Part shown: in pieces, positions 7,791 through 15,863 of the stretch
How positions within the stretch are numbered: position 1 is the stretch's first letter
Layout of the letters: the number at the start of each line of letters is the position of its first letter
Origin: an uncultured Hungatella sp.
GTDB lineage: Bacteria > Bacillota > Clostridia > Lachnospirales > Lachnospiraceae
Assembly (NCBI GenBank): GCA_910577935.1
Contig: CAJTOT010000045.1
Location: forward strand, 1-25,350
DNA: 25,350 bases
Direction: 5' to 3'
Translations under genes and position numbers: made by a program
Notes under the pieces: generated by a model
Seen by the model: the letters and a program-made list of their open reading frames with translations, nothing else
What the model was told of the DNA's origin: nothing
The model's database searches: none

Positions 7791-7814
7791 GACACAAAAA
7801 GTGCTTCTTGTATT
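7784..7814. promoter_or_regulatory. Palindrome between the divergent CYTH and tig genes
   Basis: AATACAAGA (7784-7792) and TCTTGTATT (7806-7814) are perfect 9-bp inverted repeats, with CAC (7793-7795) and GTG (7801-7803) continuing the symmetry inside. The right arm contains the tig -35 box and the left arm the mirror-image -35 box of the minus-strand gene. It could be an operator for both genes, or simply two back-to-back -35 elements. Confidence 0.55.
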
Positions 7815-7836
7815 TCCGGAAAACCTATGCTATAAT
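7808..7836 (+). promoter_or_regulatory. Promoter of the tig-clpP-clpX operon
   Basis: TTGTAT (7808-7813), a 17-nt spacer and TATAAT (7831-7836) preceded by TGC, giving a perfect extended -10 element. Transcription would start near 7843, leaving a leader of about 62 nt. No CIRCE-like inverted repeat or CtsR-type heptamer repeat was recognised nearby. Confidence 0.68.
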
Positions 7837-7904
7837 GCTAAATTGAAGTGTAGCGCCCAAGTGGAGCAGGCGATTCACATATAGATTAAGGAGGAACCTA
7901 TCAC

Positions 7905-9191
7905 ATGAGTTTACAGGTAGAGAATTTAGAGAAGAATATGGCAAAGCTGACCGTAGAAGTACCAGCCGGGCAGTTTGAAGAGGCAATCAAGGCCGCATAT
8001 AATAAGAACAAAGGCCGTTTCTCCATCCCAGGCTTCCGCAAGGGCAAAGCGCCTCTTGCCATGATAGAGAAGATGTATGGCCTGGAGGTATTCTACGAGG
8101 AGGCTGCCAACATCGTATTGGACGCCACTTATCCTGATGCCGCCGACGAGAGCGAGCTGGAGATCGTGTCCAGGCCGGAGATCGACCTGGTTCAGATCGA
8201 GAAGGGAAAGCCTTTCATCTATACTGCCACCGTGGCGGTGAAGCCTGAGGTGACTCTCGGGGAGTACAAGGGCATCGAGGTGGAGAGAGCCGTGGCGGAA
8301 GTCACCGACGAGGATGTGGAGAAGGAGCTCAAGAAGGTTCAGGATCAGAACTCCAGGCTTCTGACCGTGGAGGACAGACCGGTGGAGGACGGCGACCACA
8401 CGGTCATCGACTTTGAGGGATTTGTGGACGGCGTTCCCTTCGAAGGCGGAAAGGCAGAGGACTATTCTCTGGTGATCGGTTCCCATTCTTTTATCGATAC
8501 ATTTGAGGAGCAGCTGATCGGCAGGAATATAGGAGAAGAGTGCGAAGTCAACGTCACCTTCCCCGAAGTGTACCACTCCAAGGAAGTGGCGGGAAAACCT
8601 GCCATGTTCAAGGTGACTGTGAAGGAGATCAAAGTGAAGGAGCTGCCGGAGCTGAATGACGAGTTTGCAGGAGAAGTTTCCGAATTTGACACGTTAGATG
8701 AATACAAGGCCGATATCCGGGCGAAACTCTTAGAGTCCAAGGAGAAGCAGGCCGCCACGGAGAATGAGAACCGGGTAGTGGAGAAGGTAGTGGAAGGCGC
8801 TTCCATGGATATCCCGGAGCCCATGCTGGACTTCCAGGTTCAGAACATGATCAACGACTATGCCCGCAGGATGCAGAGCCAGGGCATGTCTCTGAGTGAG
8901 TATATGAAGTACACGGGCATGAGTGCCGACCAGATGAAGAACCAGGCGAGACCCCAGGCGGAGAAGACTATCCGCACCAGACTGGTGCTGGAGGCTGTGG
9001 TGAAGGCCGAGAATATAGAGATTTCCCAGGAGAGGCTTGACGAGGAGCTTCAGAACATGGCAAATTCCTACAAGATGGAGATTGACCAGGTGAAATCTTA
9101 CATGGGAGACCACGGCATTGAGCAGATGAAAGAGGATCTGGCTGTTCAGGAGGCAGTTGATTTCCTGGTGGCCGAGGCCAAGTTGGTTTAA
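7905..9191 (+). CDS. tig: Trigger factor, ribosome-associated chaperone
   Basis: Binds the ribosome at the tunnel exit, shields nascent chains and catalyses prolyl isomerisation. The 428-residue protein has the usual three parts: an N-terminal ribosome-binding domain with the signature GFRKGKAP at residues 43-50, an FKBP-type isomerase domain from about 150 to 245 (with VIDFEGFVDG and VIGSHSFIDTFEEQLIG), and a helical C-terminal chaperone domain. Length fits the family (about 430). AAGGAGG at 7888-7894 precedes the ATG by 10 nt. It is first in an operon with clpP (30 nt downstream) and clpX, a gene order that links nascent-chain folding with ATP-dependent proteolysis. Confidence 0.98.
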   Translation: MSLQVENLEKNMAKLTVEVPAGQFEEAIKAAYNKNKGRFSIPGFRKGKAPLAMIEKMYGLEVFYEEAANIVLDATYPDAADESELEIVSRPEIDLVQIEKGKPFIYTATVAVKPEVTLGEYKGIEVERAVAEVTDEDVEKELKKVQDQNSRLLTVEDRPVEDGDHTVIDFEGFVDGVPFEGGKAEDYSLVIGSHSFIDTFEEQLIGRNIGEECEVNVTFPEVYHSKEVAGKPAMFKVTVKEIKVKELPELNDEFAGEVSEFDTLDEYKADIRAKLLESKEKQAATENENRVVEKVVEGASMDIPEPMLDFQVQNMINDYARRMQSQGMSLSEYMKYTGMSADQMKNQARPQAEKTIRTRLVLEAVVKAENIEISQERLDEELQNMANSYKMEIDQVKSYMGDHGIEQMKEDLAVQEAVDFLVAEAKLV

Positions 9192-9221
9192 AAGCAACCA
9201 TGAAAGACTGGAGGAGTAAGA

Positions 9222-9803
9222 ATGAGTTTAGTACCATATGTCGTTGAACAGACCAGCAGGGGGGAGCGTTCTTACGATATTTATTCCCGCCTGTTAAAGG
9301 ACAGGATTATCTTTTTAGGCGAGGAAGTCAATGATGTGTCCGCGAGCTTGGTGGTGGCGCAGCTCCTTTTTCTGGAATCGGAAGATCCGGGAAAGGATAT
9401 CAATCTGTACATCAACAGCCCCGGTGGTTCCGTGACTGCCGGCATGGCCATCTATGACACCATGAATTTTATCAAGTGCGACGTGTCCACAGTATGTATA
9501 GGCATGGCCGCCAGCATGGGGGCATTTCTGCTCTCCGGCGGGGCAAAGGGGAAAAGGTTTGCCCTTCCCAATGCGGAGGTCATGATTCATCAGCCCTCCG
9601 GCGGGGCCAGAGGCCAGGCCACGGAGATTAAGATCGTGGCGGAGAACATTTTGAAGACGAGAAGAAAGCTCAACGAGATTCTTGCCGCCAACACTGGGCA
9701 GCCTATTGAGATTATCGAGAGAGACACGGAGAGAGATAACTATATGTCCGCGGAGGAGGCAAAAGCCTATGGTCTCATCGACGCGGTCATCAAAAAACAC
9801 TAA
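9222..9803 (+). CDS. clpP: ATP-dependent Clp protease proteolytic subunit
   Basis: Serine peptidase that forms the double heptameric chamber degrading substrates unfolded by ClpX or ClpC. The catalytic triad is complete: Ser98 in MAASMGAFLL, His123 in MIHQPSGG and Asp172 in ERDNYMS, at the same positions as in B. subtilis ClpP. Hydrophobic and Gly-rich strands such as INLYINSPGGSVTAGMAIYD are typical. At 193 residues it is of normal length. A GGAGGAG site (9210-9216) precedes the ATG by 5 nt. It sits between tig and clpX, probably on the same transcript, which should keep protease and unfoldase in step. Confidence 0.98.
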   Translation: MSLVPYVVEQTSRGERSYDIYSRLLKDRIIFLGEEVNDVSASLVVAQLLFLESEDPGKDINLYINSPGGSVTAGMAIYDTMNFIKCDVSTVCIGMAASMGAFLLSGGAKGKRFALPNAEVMIHQPSGGARGQATEIKIVAENILKTRRKLNEILAANTGQPIEIIERDTERDNYMSAEEAKAYGLIDAVIKKH

Positions 9804-9823
9804 TCACTGAATGACCAGCCGGG

Positions 9824-9851
9824 CCGGCGCGCTCCCGTAAACTGCGCGCGG
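9824..9851 (+). other. G+C-rich hairpin between clpP and clpX
   Basis: GCGCGC (9827-9832) and GCGCGC (9844-9849), extended by CC/GG across a one-base bulge, form a compact stem with an 11-nt loop. No T run follows, so it is not a standard terminator. It may be an mRNA processing or stability element that sets the clpP:clpX ratio; this is inference. Confidence 0.4.
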
Positions 9852-9884
9852 TAAAGTATGGATAAGAAGAAGCGAGGTGGTAAG

Positions 9885-11186
9885 ATGCCGGGCAGGATGG
9901 ATGACAAGATCCGCTGTTCTTTTTGCGGCAAGACTCAGGACCAGGTGCGCAAGCTGATCGCAGGCACCAACAACGTCTTTATCTGTGACGAGTGTATCGA
10001 TTTATGCGCCGAGATCCTGGAGGAAGAACTGGATGGAGACGAGCCGGTCAGTGAAGAGTTCGGCGAAATCAACCTGTTGAAGCCAAAGGAGATCAAGACA
10101 TTTCTGGATGAGTATGTCATCGGGCAGGACCAGGCGAAGAAGGTGCTGTCTGTGGCCGTGTATAATCATTACAAGAGAATCACTACCAGAAAGAATATGG
10201 ATATAGATGTACAGAAGAGCAATATTCTGATGCTGGGTCCCACCGGCTCCGGCAAGACCTATCTGGCCCAGACCATGGCCAAGATTCTCAATGTGCCCTT
10301 TGCCATCGCCGATGCCACCGCCCTGACGGAGGCCGGATATGTGGGCGAAGATGTGGAGAATATTCTTCTGAAGCTGATCCAGGCGGCGGACTATGATATT
10401 CACAAGGCAGAGTACGGAATTATTTATATTGACGAGATCGACAAGATCACGAAGAAGTCGGAGAATGTGTCCATCACCAGGGACGTGTCCGGCGAAGGGG
10501 TGCAGCAGGCGCTCTTAAAGATTCTGGAGGGCACTGTGGCCAGCGTTCCTCCCCAGGGCGGAAGAAAGCATCCCCATCAGGAGCTTCTGCAGATCGACAC
10601 GACCAATATCCTGTTCATCTGCGGCGGGGCCTTCGACGGTCTGGAGAAGATTGTCGAGAACCGCACCAGCAAAGGAGCCATCGGCTTCAATGCGGAGGTT
10701 GTGGATAAGAGAAGCACGGATATTGATAAGCTGCTGAAGCAGGTGGAGCCTCAGGATCTGATAAAGTTCGGACTGATTCCGGAGTTTATCGGCCGTGTTC
10801 CCGTGACCGTCTCCCTGGAGCTTCTCACCGAGGATGCGCTTCTGCGGATTCTCTCGGAGCCCAAGAACGCTCTGGTGAAGCAGTACCAGAAGCTGTTTGA
10901 GATGGACGATGTGAAGCTGGAGTTCAAGGAGGAGGCCTTGAGGGCTATCGCCAGGAAGGCTATGGAGAGGAAGACAGGGGCCAGGGGCCTGCGGTCTATC
11001 ATGGAGTCTGCCATGATGGATCTGATGTACGACGTTCCGTCAGACAGCACTATCGGCATCTGCACCATCACCGAGGGAGTGGTGGCAAAGACAGGCCAGC
11101 CCGAGATCGTCTACCGGGATACTGCGGTGCCGAGAAAGACACTTGGCCAGCGACTTAAGAAGGACAGGGCAGGAGAGATTGCATAA
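9885..11186 (+). CDS. clpX: Clp protease ATP-binding subunit ClpX
   Basis: AAA+ unfoldase that recognises substrates and feeds them to ClpP. The N-terminal zinc-binding domain has four cysteines in CSFCGK and CDECIDLC. Walker A is GPTGSGKT at residues 118-125 and Walker B lies in IIYIDEIDKI; the pore loop GYVG, an RKHP loop and the sensor-2 segment GARGLR are all present. The IGF tripeptide that docks into ClpP is present at 266-268, so this ClpX should work with the ClpP encoded just upstream. The frame also opens at an ATG at 9858, but only the ATG at 9885 has a good ribosome binding site (GAGGTG, 9874-9879), so I prefer 433 residues. A terminator follows the gene. Confidence 0.97.
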   Translation: MPGRMDDKIRCSFCGKTQDQVRKLIAGTNNVFICDECIDLCAEILEEELDGDEPVSEEFGEINLLKPKEIKTFLDEYVIGQDQAKKVLSVAVYNHYKRITTRKNMDIDVQKSNILMLGPTGSGKTYLAQTMAKILNVPFAIADATALTEAGYVGEDVENILLKLIQAADYDIHKAEYGIIYIDEIDKITKKSENVSITRDVSGEGVQQALLKILEGTVASVPPQGGRKHPHQELLQIDTTNILFICGGAFDGLEKIVENRTSKGAIGFNAEVVDKRSTDIDKLLKQVEPQDLIKFGLIPEFIGRVPVTVSLELLTEDALLRILSEPKNALVKQYQKLFEMDDVKLEFKEEALRAIARKAMERKTGARGLRSIMESAMMDLMYDVPSDSTIGICTITEGVVAKTGQPEIVYRDTAVPRKTLGQRLKKDRAGEIA

Positions 11187-11208
11187 CCGAAGGGGAATTT
11201 GAGAAAAT

Positions 11209-11237
11209 GGGAGCTTTTTCAGGGCTCCCTTTTTTTT
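11209..11237 (+). terminator. Intrinsic terminator after clpX
   Basis: GGGAGC (11209-11214) pairs with GCTCCC (11224-11229), followed by eight T residues (11230-11237). It lies 23 nt behind the clpX stop codon and 50 nt before lon. The stem is short, so some read-through into lon is likely. Confidence 0.75.
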
Positions 11238-11288
11238 CAAAAAGGGTATGCGGTCAGACTGGCATGATACGGAAAAGAGGAAATAGAG

Positions 11289-13643
11289 ATGGAAGAAAGC
11301 ATTATGACGATGGCAGTGATCGCGTTGAGGGGATTGACCATTCTTCCTACAGAGACAAAGCATTTTGATATCAGCAGAAAAAAATCGGTTGCGGCATTGC
11401 AGCAGGCTATGGTCACGGACCAGAAGCTGTTTCTGGTGACGCAGAAATCGCCGGATGTCTCCGATCCCGCCCGGGAAGACCTCTGGGAGACGGGAACCAT
11501 TGCCGAGATCAGACAGCTGATCAAGCTGCCGGGAAATATTCTCAGGGTCATGGTGGAGGCAAAGGAGGCTGCCAGGCTTTTGGAGCTGGAGTCCACGGAG
11601 GCGCTGCTGACCGGGCAGATCCAGAGGCTTCCGTTTCACAGAGATATAGGCGACGGGTTTGGCAGGGAGGCGGCGGTGAGGATTCTGCGGGATAAGCTGG
11701 AGGAGTACGGCGGGGAGAATCTCCGCATGAACAGGGATACTCTGTCTGAGCTTCTCATGATCCAGGATTTGGACAAGCTCATGTCCCAGATCAGCATCCA
11801 GATTCCGTGGGACTACACCGTGCGCCAGAGGATTCTGGAAAGTTCCGGTGAAAACCAGCTCTATGAGACACTGATGAGTCTTTTGATGACCGAGATCGAA
11901 GTGGAGAAGATCAAAAAAGATTTTCAGGGAAAAGTAAAAACCAACATAGACAAGAACCAGAAAAATTATGTTCTCAGGGAGCAGATGCGGGTGATCCGGC
12001 AGGAGCTGGGCGAGGAGGACACGGAAGCGGAGGCCGAGGAGTACCTATCCGCCGCCGCTGCGCTGGAGGCAGACGAGGAGGTCAAGGAGAAGCTGGCAAA
12101 AGAGATCAGCCGCCTTAAAGGCATGTCTTCCGGCAGTCAGGAAGCCGGTGTTTTGAGAACCTACATCGAGACGCTTTTAGAGCTCCCGTGGAAGAAGATG
12201 TCAGAGGACAACGATGATATCAGCCATGCCCAGGAGATCCTGGAGGAAGATCATTACGGCCTGGAGAAGGTGAAGGAGAGAGTACTGGAGTACCTGGCAG
12301 TCCGGGTGCTGACTTCAAAGAGCAGCGGCCCTATCCTGTGTCTTGTGGGGCCGCCGGGGACAGGAAAGACCTCCATAGCCCGGTCTGTGGCCAGGGCGCT
12401 GGACAAAAAGTATGTGCGCATCAGCCTGGGCGGAGTCCGGGATGAGGCCGAGATACGGGGACACAGGAAGACTTATGTGGGAGCTATGCCCGGCCGGTTC
12501 GCCGAGGGTCTGAAGCAGGCGGGAGTCAGCAACCCGCTGATGCTTTTGGACGAGATCGACAAGGTCAGCAGTGAGTACAGGGGAGACACCTCGTCTGCCC
12601 TTTTGGAGGTCCTGGATGGGGAGCAGAATGTGAGGTTCCGGGATCACTATGTGGAGGTTCCCATAGATTTGTCCCAGGTCCTGTTTATCGCCACGGCCAA
12701 TACCACGGAGACCATCCCCAGACCGCTTCTGGACAGGATGGAGGTCATCGAGGTCAGCAGCTATACGGAGACGGAGAAATTCCACATCGCCAAGAAGTAT
12801 CTGGTAGGAAAGCAGCTGGAGAAAAGCGGCCTGAAGGCTTCTGATTTGTCCATCAGCGACGGGGCCATAAGGAAGATAATCCACAATTACACCAGGGAGG
12901 CAGGGGTCCGCAGCCTGGAGAGGCGCATCGGCGATATCTGCCGCAAGGCGGCCAGACAGTACCTGGAACAGAAAAGGCAGAAGCTCAAGGTGACGGAATC
13001 CAATCTGACCAAGTATCTGGGAAAAGAAAAGATTTCTTTCGAGGACGCCAACGAGAAAGACCAGGCAGGTGTCGTCCGGGGACTGGCCTGGACCAGCGCC
13101 GGCGGGGACACACTGCAGATTGAGGTGAACGTGATGCCCGGCAAGGGAGAGCTTAAGATGACTGGACAGATGGGGGACGTGATGAAGGAATCGGCCCAGA
13201 TTGCCCTGAGCTATGTCAGGTCTGTCTGTCCGGACTATCAGGTAAATCCTGCATTTTTTGACAAGCATGATATTCATCTCCACATTCCCGAGGGAGCGGT
13301 TCCAAAAGACGGCCCGTCGGCAGGCATCACCATGGCTTCCGCTATGGTATCGGCGGTGACAGGATACCCGGCAGATGCCAAGACAGCCATGACGGGGGAG
13401 ATCACCCTGAGGGGCAGGGTGCTGCCTATCGGCGGCCTGAAAGAGAAGATCCTGGCCGCCAGGATGGCCCACATAGAGAAGGTGCTGGTGCCGGAGAAAA
13501 ATAAACCTGACATCGCGGAATTGTCAGGAGAGATCACCAAAGGGCTTAAGATTGTGTTTGTGAAGGATATGTCCCAGGTTCTAAGGGAGATTTTGGTGAC
13601 CCCCGAGGGGGCGGGACATTCCCAGGAGAGAGGTTTTATATGA
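11289..13643 (+). CDS. lon: ATP-dependent protease Lon
   Basis: Homohexameric AAA+ protease for misfolded and regulatory proteins. The 784-residue chain has an N-terminal substrate-binding LON domain and a coiled-coil region (to about 320), then an ATPase domain with Walker A GPPGTGKT at 354-361 and Walker B LMLLDEIDK. The C-terminal protease domain has the Ser-Lys dyad: Ser677 in KDGPSAG and Lys720 in GGLKEK, 43 residues apart as in E. coli Lon (679/722). It is LonA, not the membrane-bound archaeal LonB, because no transmembrane segments are present. AAGAGG (11275-11280) precedes the ATG by 8 nt. I find no clear promoter in the 50 nt behind the clpX terminator, so lon may depend partly on read-through. 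Its stop overlaps the ysxC start (ATGA), a neighbourhood known from B. subtilis. Confidence 0.98.
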   Translation: MEESIMTMAVIALRGLTILPTETKHFDISRKKSVAALQQAMVTDQKLFLVTQKSPDVSDPAREDLWETGTIAEIRQLIKLPGNILRVMVEAKEAARLLELESTEALLTGQIQRLPFHRDIGDGFGREAAVRILRDKLEEYGGENLRMNRDTLSELLMIQDLDKLMSQISIQIPWDYTVRQRILESSGENQLYETLMSLLMTEIEVEKIKKDFQGKVKTNIDKNQKNYVLREQMRVIRQELGEEDTEAEAEEYLSAAAALEADEEVKEKLAKEISRLKGMSSGSQEAGVLRTYIETLLELPWKKMSEDNDDISHAQEILEEDHYGLEKVKERVLEYLAVRVLTSKSSGPILCLVGPPGTGKTSIARSVARALDKKYVRISLGGVRDEAEIRGHRKTYVGAMPGRFAEGLKQAGVSNPLMLLDEIDKVSSEYRGDTSSALLEVLDGEQNVRFRDHYVEVPIDLSQVLFIATANTTETIPRPLLDRMEVIEVSSYTETEKFHIAKKYLVGKQLEKSGLKASDLSISDGAIRKIIHNYTREAGVRSLERRIGDICRKAARQYLEQKRQKLKVTESNLTKYLGKEKISFEDANEKDQAGVVRGLAWTSAGGDTLQIEVNVMPGKGELKMTGQMGDVMKESAQIALSYVRSVCPDYQVNPAFFDKHDIHLHIPEGAVPKDGPSAGITMASAMVSAVTGYPADAKTAMTGEITLRGRVLPIGGLKEKILAARMAHIEKVLVPEKNKPDIAELSGEITKGLKIVFVKDMSQVLREILVTPEGAGHSQERGFI

Positions 13644-14221
13644 TTATAAAAAGCGCGGAGCTGGAGACTGTCTGCGGGATAACCAGCACGTTTCCGGAGA
13701 ATACATGCCCGGAGTTTGCCTTTGCGGGAAAGTCCAATGTGGGGAAATCCTCCCTCATCAACGGGCTGATGAACCGCAAATCCCTGGCGCGTACTTCATC
13801 TCAGCCGGGAAAAACCCAGACGGTCAATTTTTACCTTATCAACAAGGAGCTGTATTTTGTGGACCTTCCCGGATACGGGTATGCCAAGGCGGCTGTGGAG
13901 GTGAAGGAGAAGTGGGGAAAGATGGTGGAGCGGTATCTGAAAGGCACGAAAATGCTCAAGACCGTGTTCCTTCTGGTGGATATCCGCCATGAGCCCTCTA
14001 AAAATGATAAGACCATGTACGACTGGATCGTGTACAACGGCTACCGGCCTGTGGTGATCGCCACGAAGCTGGATAAGATCAACCGGAGCCAGATACAGAA
14101 ACATGTGAAAATGCTGCGGGCCGGCCTGGGCATGGACAAGGACGATGTCCTGATCCCATTTTCCGCCCAGACCAAGCAGGGGCGTGAGGAGATCTGGGAG
14201 TTCATCGAGACATTGGCTTAA
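13640..14221 (+). CDS. ysxC: Ribosome biogenesis GTP-binding protein YsxC/EngB
   Basis: Small TRAFAC-class GTPase of the YihA/EngB/YsxC family, needed for late assembly of the 50S ribosomal subunit. The 193-residue protein has G1 GKSNVGKS (30-37), a switch region with TSSQPGKTQTVNFY, G3 DLPGYG (75-80), G4 TKLD (142-145) and a G5-type SAQT near the C-terminus. Its length is normal for the family. The ATG lies inside the lon stop codon (ATGA), so translation is probably coupled to lon. The stop codon lies within a short tandem duplication (14215-14236). Confidence 0.97.
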   Translation: MIIKSAELETVCGITSTFPENTCPEFAFAGKSNVGKSSLINGLMNRKSLARTSSQPGKTQTVNFYLINKELYFVDLPGYGYAKAAVEVKEKWGKMVERYLKGTKMLKTVFLLVDIRHEPSKNDKTMYDWIVYNGYRPVVIATKLDKINRSQIQKHVKMLRAGLGMDKDDVLIPFSAQTKQGREEIWEFIETLA

Positions 14222-14236
14222 ATTTGGCTTAAATTT
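14215..14236 (+). repeat. 11-bp tandem duplication across the ysxC stop codon
   Basis: GGCTTAAATTT occurs twice head to tail (14215-14225 and 14226-14236). The first copy contains the last sense codon and the TAA stop of ysxC; the second lies in the spacer and repeats the same stop context. Confidence 0.85.
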
Positions 14237-14247
14237 TTATTTTGTCC

Positions 14248-14276
14248 TTTACTGGAAAATAGGGAAATGTTATACT
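14248..14276 (+). promoter_or_regulatory. Promoter of the PurF-like gene
   Basis: TTTACT (14248-14253), a 17-nt spacer and TATACT (14271-14276) preceded by TGT, an extended -10 box. Transcription would start near 14283, leaving a leader of about 32 nt. No purine riboswitch would fit in so short a leader. Confidence 0.6.
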
Positions 14277-14314
14277 GATTTTGTTTTTATAGAAAGACAA
14301 AAAGGAGAAAACAT

Positions 14315-15730
14315 ATGGGAGGTATTTTTGGAGTCATATCCAAAAGAAACTGTGTGCAGGAGTTGTTTTACGGAGTAGACTACCATTCGCATCTGGGAAC
14401 GAGGAGAGGAGGCATGGCTACCTACGGCTCCGGAGGCTTTAACCGAGCCATTCACAATATTGAGAATTCCCCCTTCAGGACCAAGTTTGAGAGAGATGTC
14501 CTGGAGATGGAAGGCACCATGGGAATTGCCAGTATCTCCGATTATGAGCCTCAGCCGCTGCTGATCCAGTCCCATTTAGGCAGCTTTGCCATCGCAACCG
14601 TGGGAAAGATCAACAATTTTGATCCGCTGCTTCAGGAGGTCTATGCCAGGGGCAACACTCATTTCCAGGAGATGACCAGCGGCCAGGTCAACGCCACGGA
14701 GCTGGTGGCCTCCCTGATCTGCAGGAAGGATACTATACTGGAGGGAATCCATTATGTCCAGGAGGTCATCGACGGCTCCATGACCCTGCTTCTGATGACG
14801 AAGGATGCGGTTTACGCCGCCAGGGACAAGATGGGGCGGACACCTCTTATACTGGGCAGGAGGGAAGACGGCTACTGTGTCTCCTTTGAGAATTTTGCTT
14901 ACATCAATCTGGGCTACAGCGATTACCGGGAGCTGGGACCGGGAGAGATCGTGAGAATCACCCCGGAAGGCGTGGAAACCCTGCAGCAGCCCCAGGAGGA
15001 GATGCGGATCTGTTCCTTCCTATGGGTGTACTACGGTTATCCTACCTCCTCCTACGAGGGCATCAATGTGGAGGAGATGCGCTACCGATGCGGAAGCATG
15101 CTGGCCAGGCGGGATGCTGTGGACGGCAGCATTCAGCCTGATGTGGTGGCAGGGGTTCCCGACTCGGGCATCGCCCACGCCATCGGCTATGCCAACGAGT
15201 CCAAGATCCCGTTTGCCCGCCCCTTCATCAAGTACACGCCCACCTGGCCCAGGTCATTTATGCCTACCAACCAGGAGCAGAGGAATCTGATCGCCCGCAT
15301 GAAGCTGATTCCCGTCAGGGCGCTGATTGAGAAGAAAAAGCTGCTGCTCATCGACGACTCCATCGTCAGGGGAACCCAGCTTCGGGAGACTACGGAATTT
15401 CTGTACCAGAGCGGCGCCAGGGAAGTTCACGTCCGCCCGGCGTGCCCCCCTCTGCTGTATGGCTGTAAATACCTGAATTTTTCCAGGTCCAAGTCGGAGC
15501 TGGATCTGATCACCCGCCAGATTATCCAGGAGAGAGAAGGCGACTGCGCCCAGGAGACCCTTGAGGAGTACGCAGACCCCGGCAGCCAGCGCTATGAATG
15601 CATGTGTTCCGAGATATGCAGGCGCCAGAACTTTACCACCCTGCGGTATCACAGGCTTGACGATCTGGTAGAGTCCATCGGGCTACCCAAGTGCAAGGTG
15701 TGTACATACTGCTTTGACGGCAAGGAGTAA
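14315..15730 (+). CDS. PurF-like amidophosphoribosyltransferase family protein without the glutaminase cysteine
   Basis: A 471-residue protein with the layout of glutamine PRPP amidotransferase, the first enzyme of purine synthesis: an N-terminal Ntn glutaminase-like domain and a C-terminal phosphoribosyltransferase domain. The PRPP loop is intact: LLLIDDSIVRGT, with Asp347-Asp348 and Thr354. Cysteines 233, 384, 460 and 463 correspond in order and context to the four [4Fe-4S] ligands of B. subtilis PurF; Cys466 is extra. However, the N-terminus reads MGGIFGV where PurF has M-C-G-I-x-G, so the Cys nucleophile is Gly. The usual NGN glutamine-binding segment reads VGKINN, and RGQ(E/D)xAG is replaced by HLGTRRGGM. 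It probably cannot hydrolyse glutamine; it may use free ammonia or act as a PRPP-binding paralogue. The start is certain: AAAGGAG (14301-14307) lies 7 nt before the ATG. It stands alone between its promoter and terminator, with no pur genes nearby. Confidence 0.85.
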   Translation: MGGIFGVISKRNCVQELFYGVDYHSHLGTRRGGMATYGSGGFNRAIHNIENSPFRTKFERDVLEMEGTMGIASISDYEPQPLLIQSHLGSFAIATVGKINNFDPLLQEVYARGNTHFQEMTSGQVNATELVASLICRKDTILEGIHYVQEVIDGSMTLLLMTKDAVYAARDKMGRTPLILGRREDGYCVSFENFAYINLGYSDYRELGPGEIVRITPEGVETLQQPQEEMRICSFLWVYYGYPTSSYEGINVEEMRYRCGSMLARRDAVDGSIQPDVVAGVPDSGIAHAIGYANESKIPFARPFIKYTPTWPRSFMPTNQEQRNLIARMKLIPVRALIEKKKLLLIDDSIVRGTQLRETTEFLYQSGAREVHVRPACPPLLYGCKYLNFSRSKSELDLITRQIIQEREGDCAQETLEEYADPGSQRYECMCSEICRRQNFTTLRYHRLDDLVESIGLPKCKVCTYCFDGKE

Positions 15731-15746
15731 TAATCATGTGACATGA

Positions 15747-15791
15747 GAATCCGGCCGGACATGTGATGACATGTTCTGCCGGATTCTTTTT
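15747..15791 (+). terminator. Intrinsic terminator after the PurF-like gene
   Basis: GAATCCGGC (15747-15755) pairs with GCCGGATTC (15778-15786), and an inner ACATG/CATGT pairing extends the structure. Five T residues follow (15787-15791). Confidence 0.8.
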
Positions 15792-15863
15792 ATGTGAAGA
15801 CCGCCGTTTTTTTGTCTGGCCTCCCTGTAAATGTAAAGAAATTATAAAATATAGCAGTATGTA

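Noticed and set aside
12315..13472. A 385-codon minus-strand open frame inside lon
   Set aside because: It lies antisense to the protease and ATPase domains of lon, shows no recognisable domain and has no start signal.
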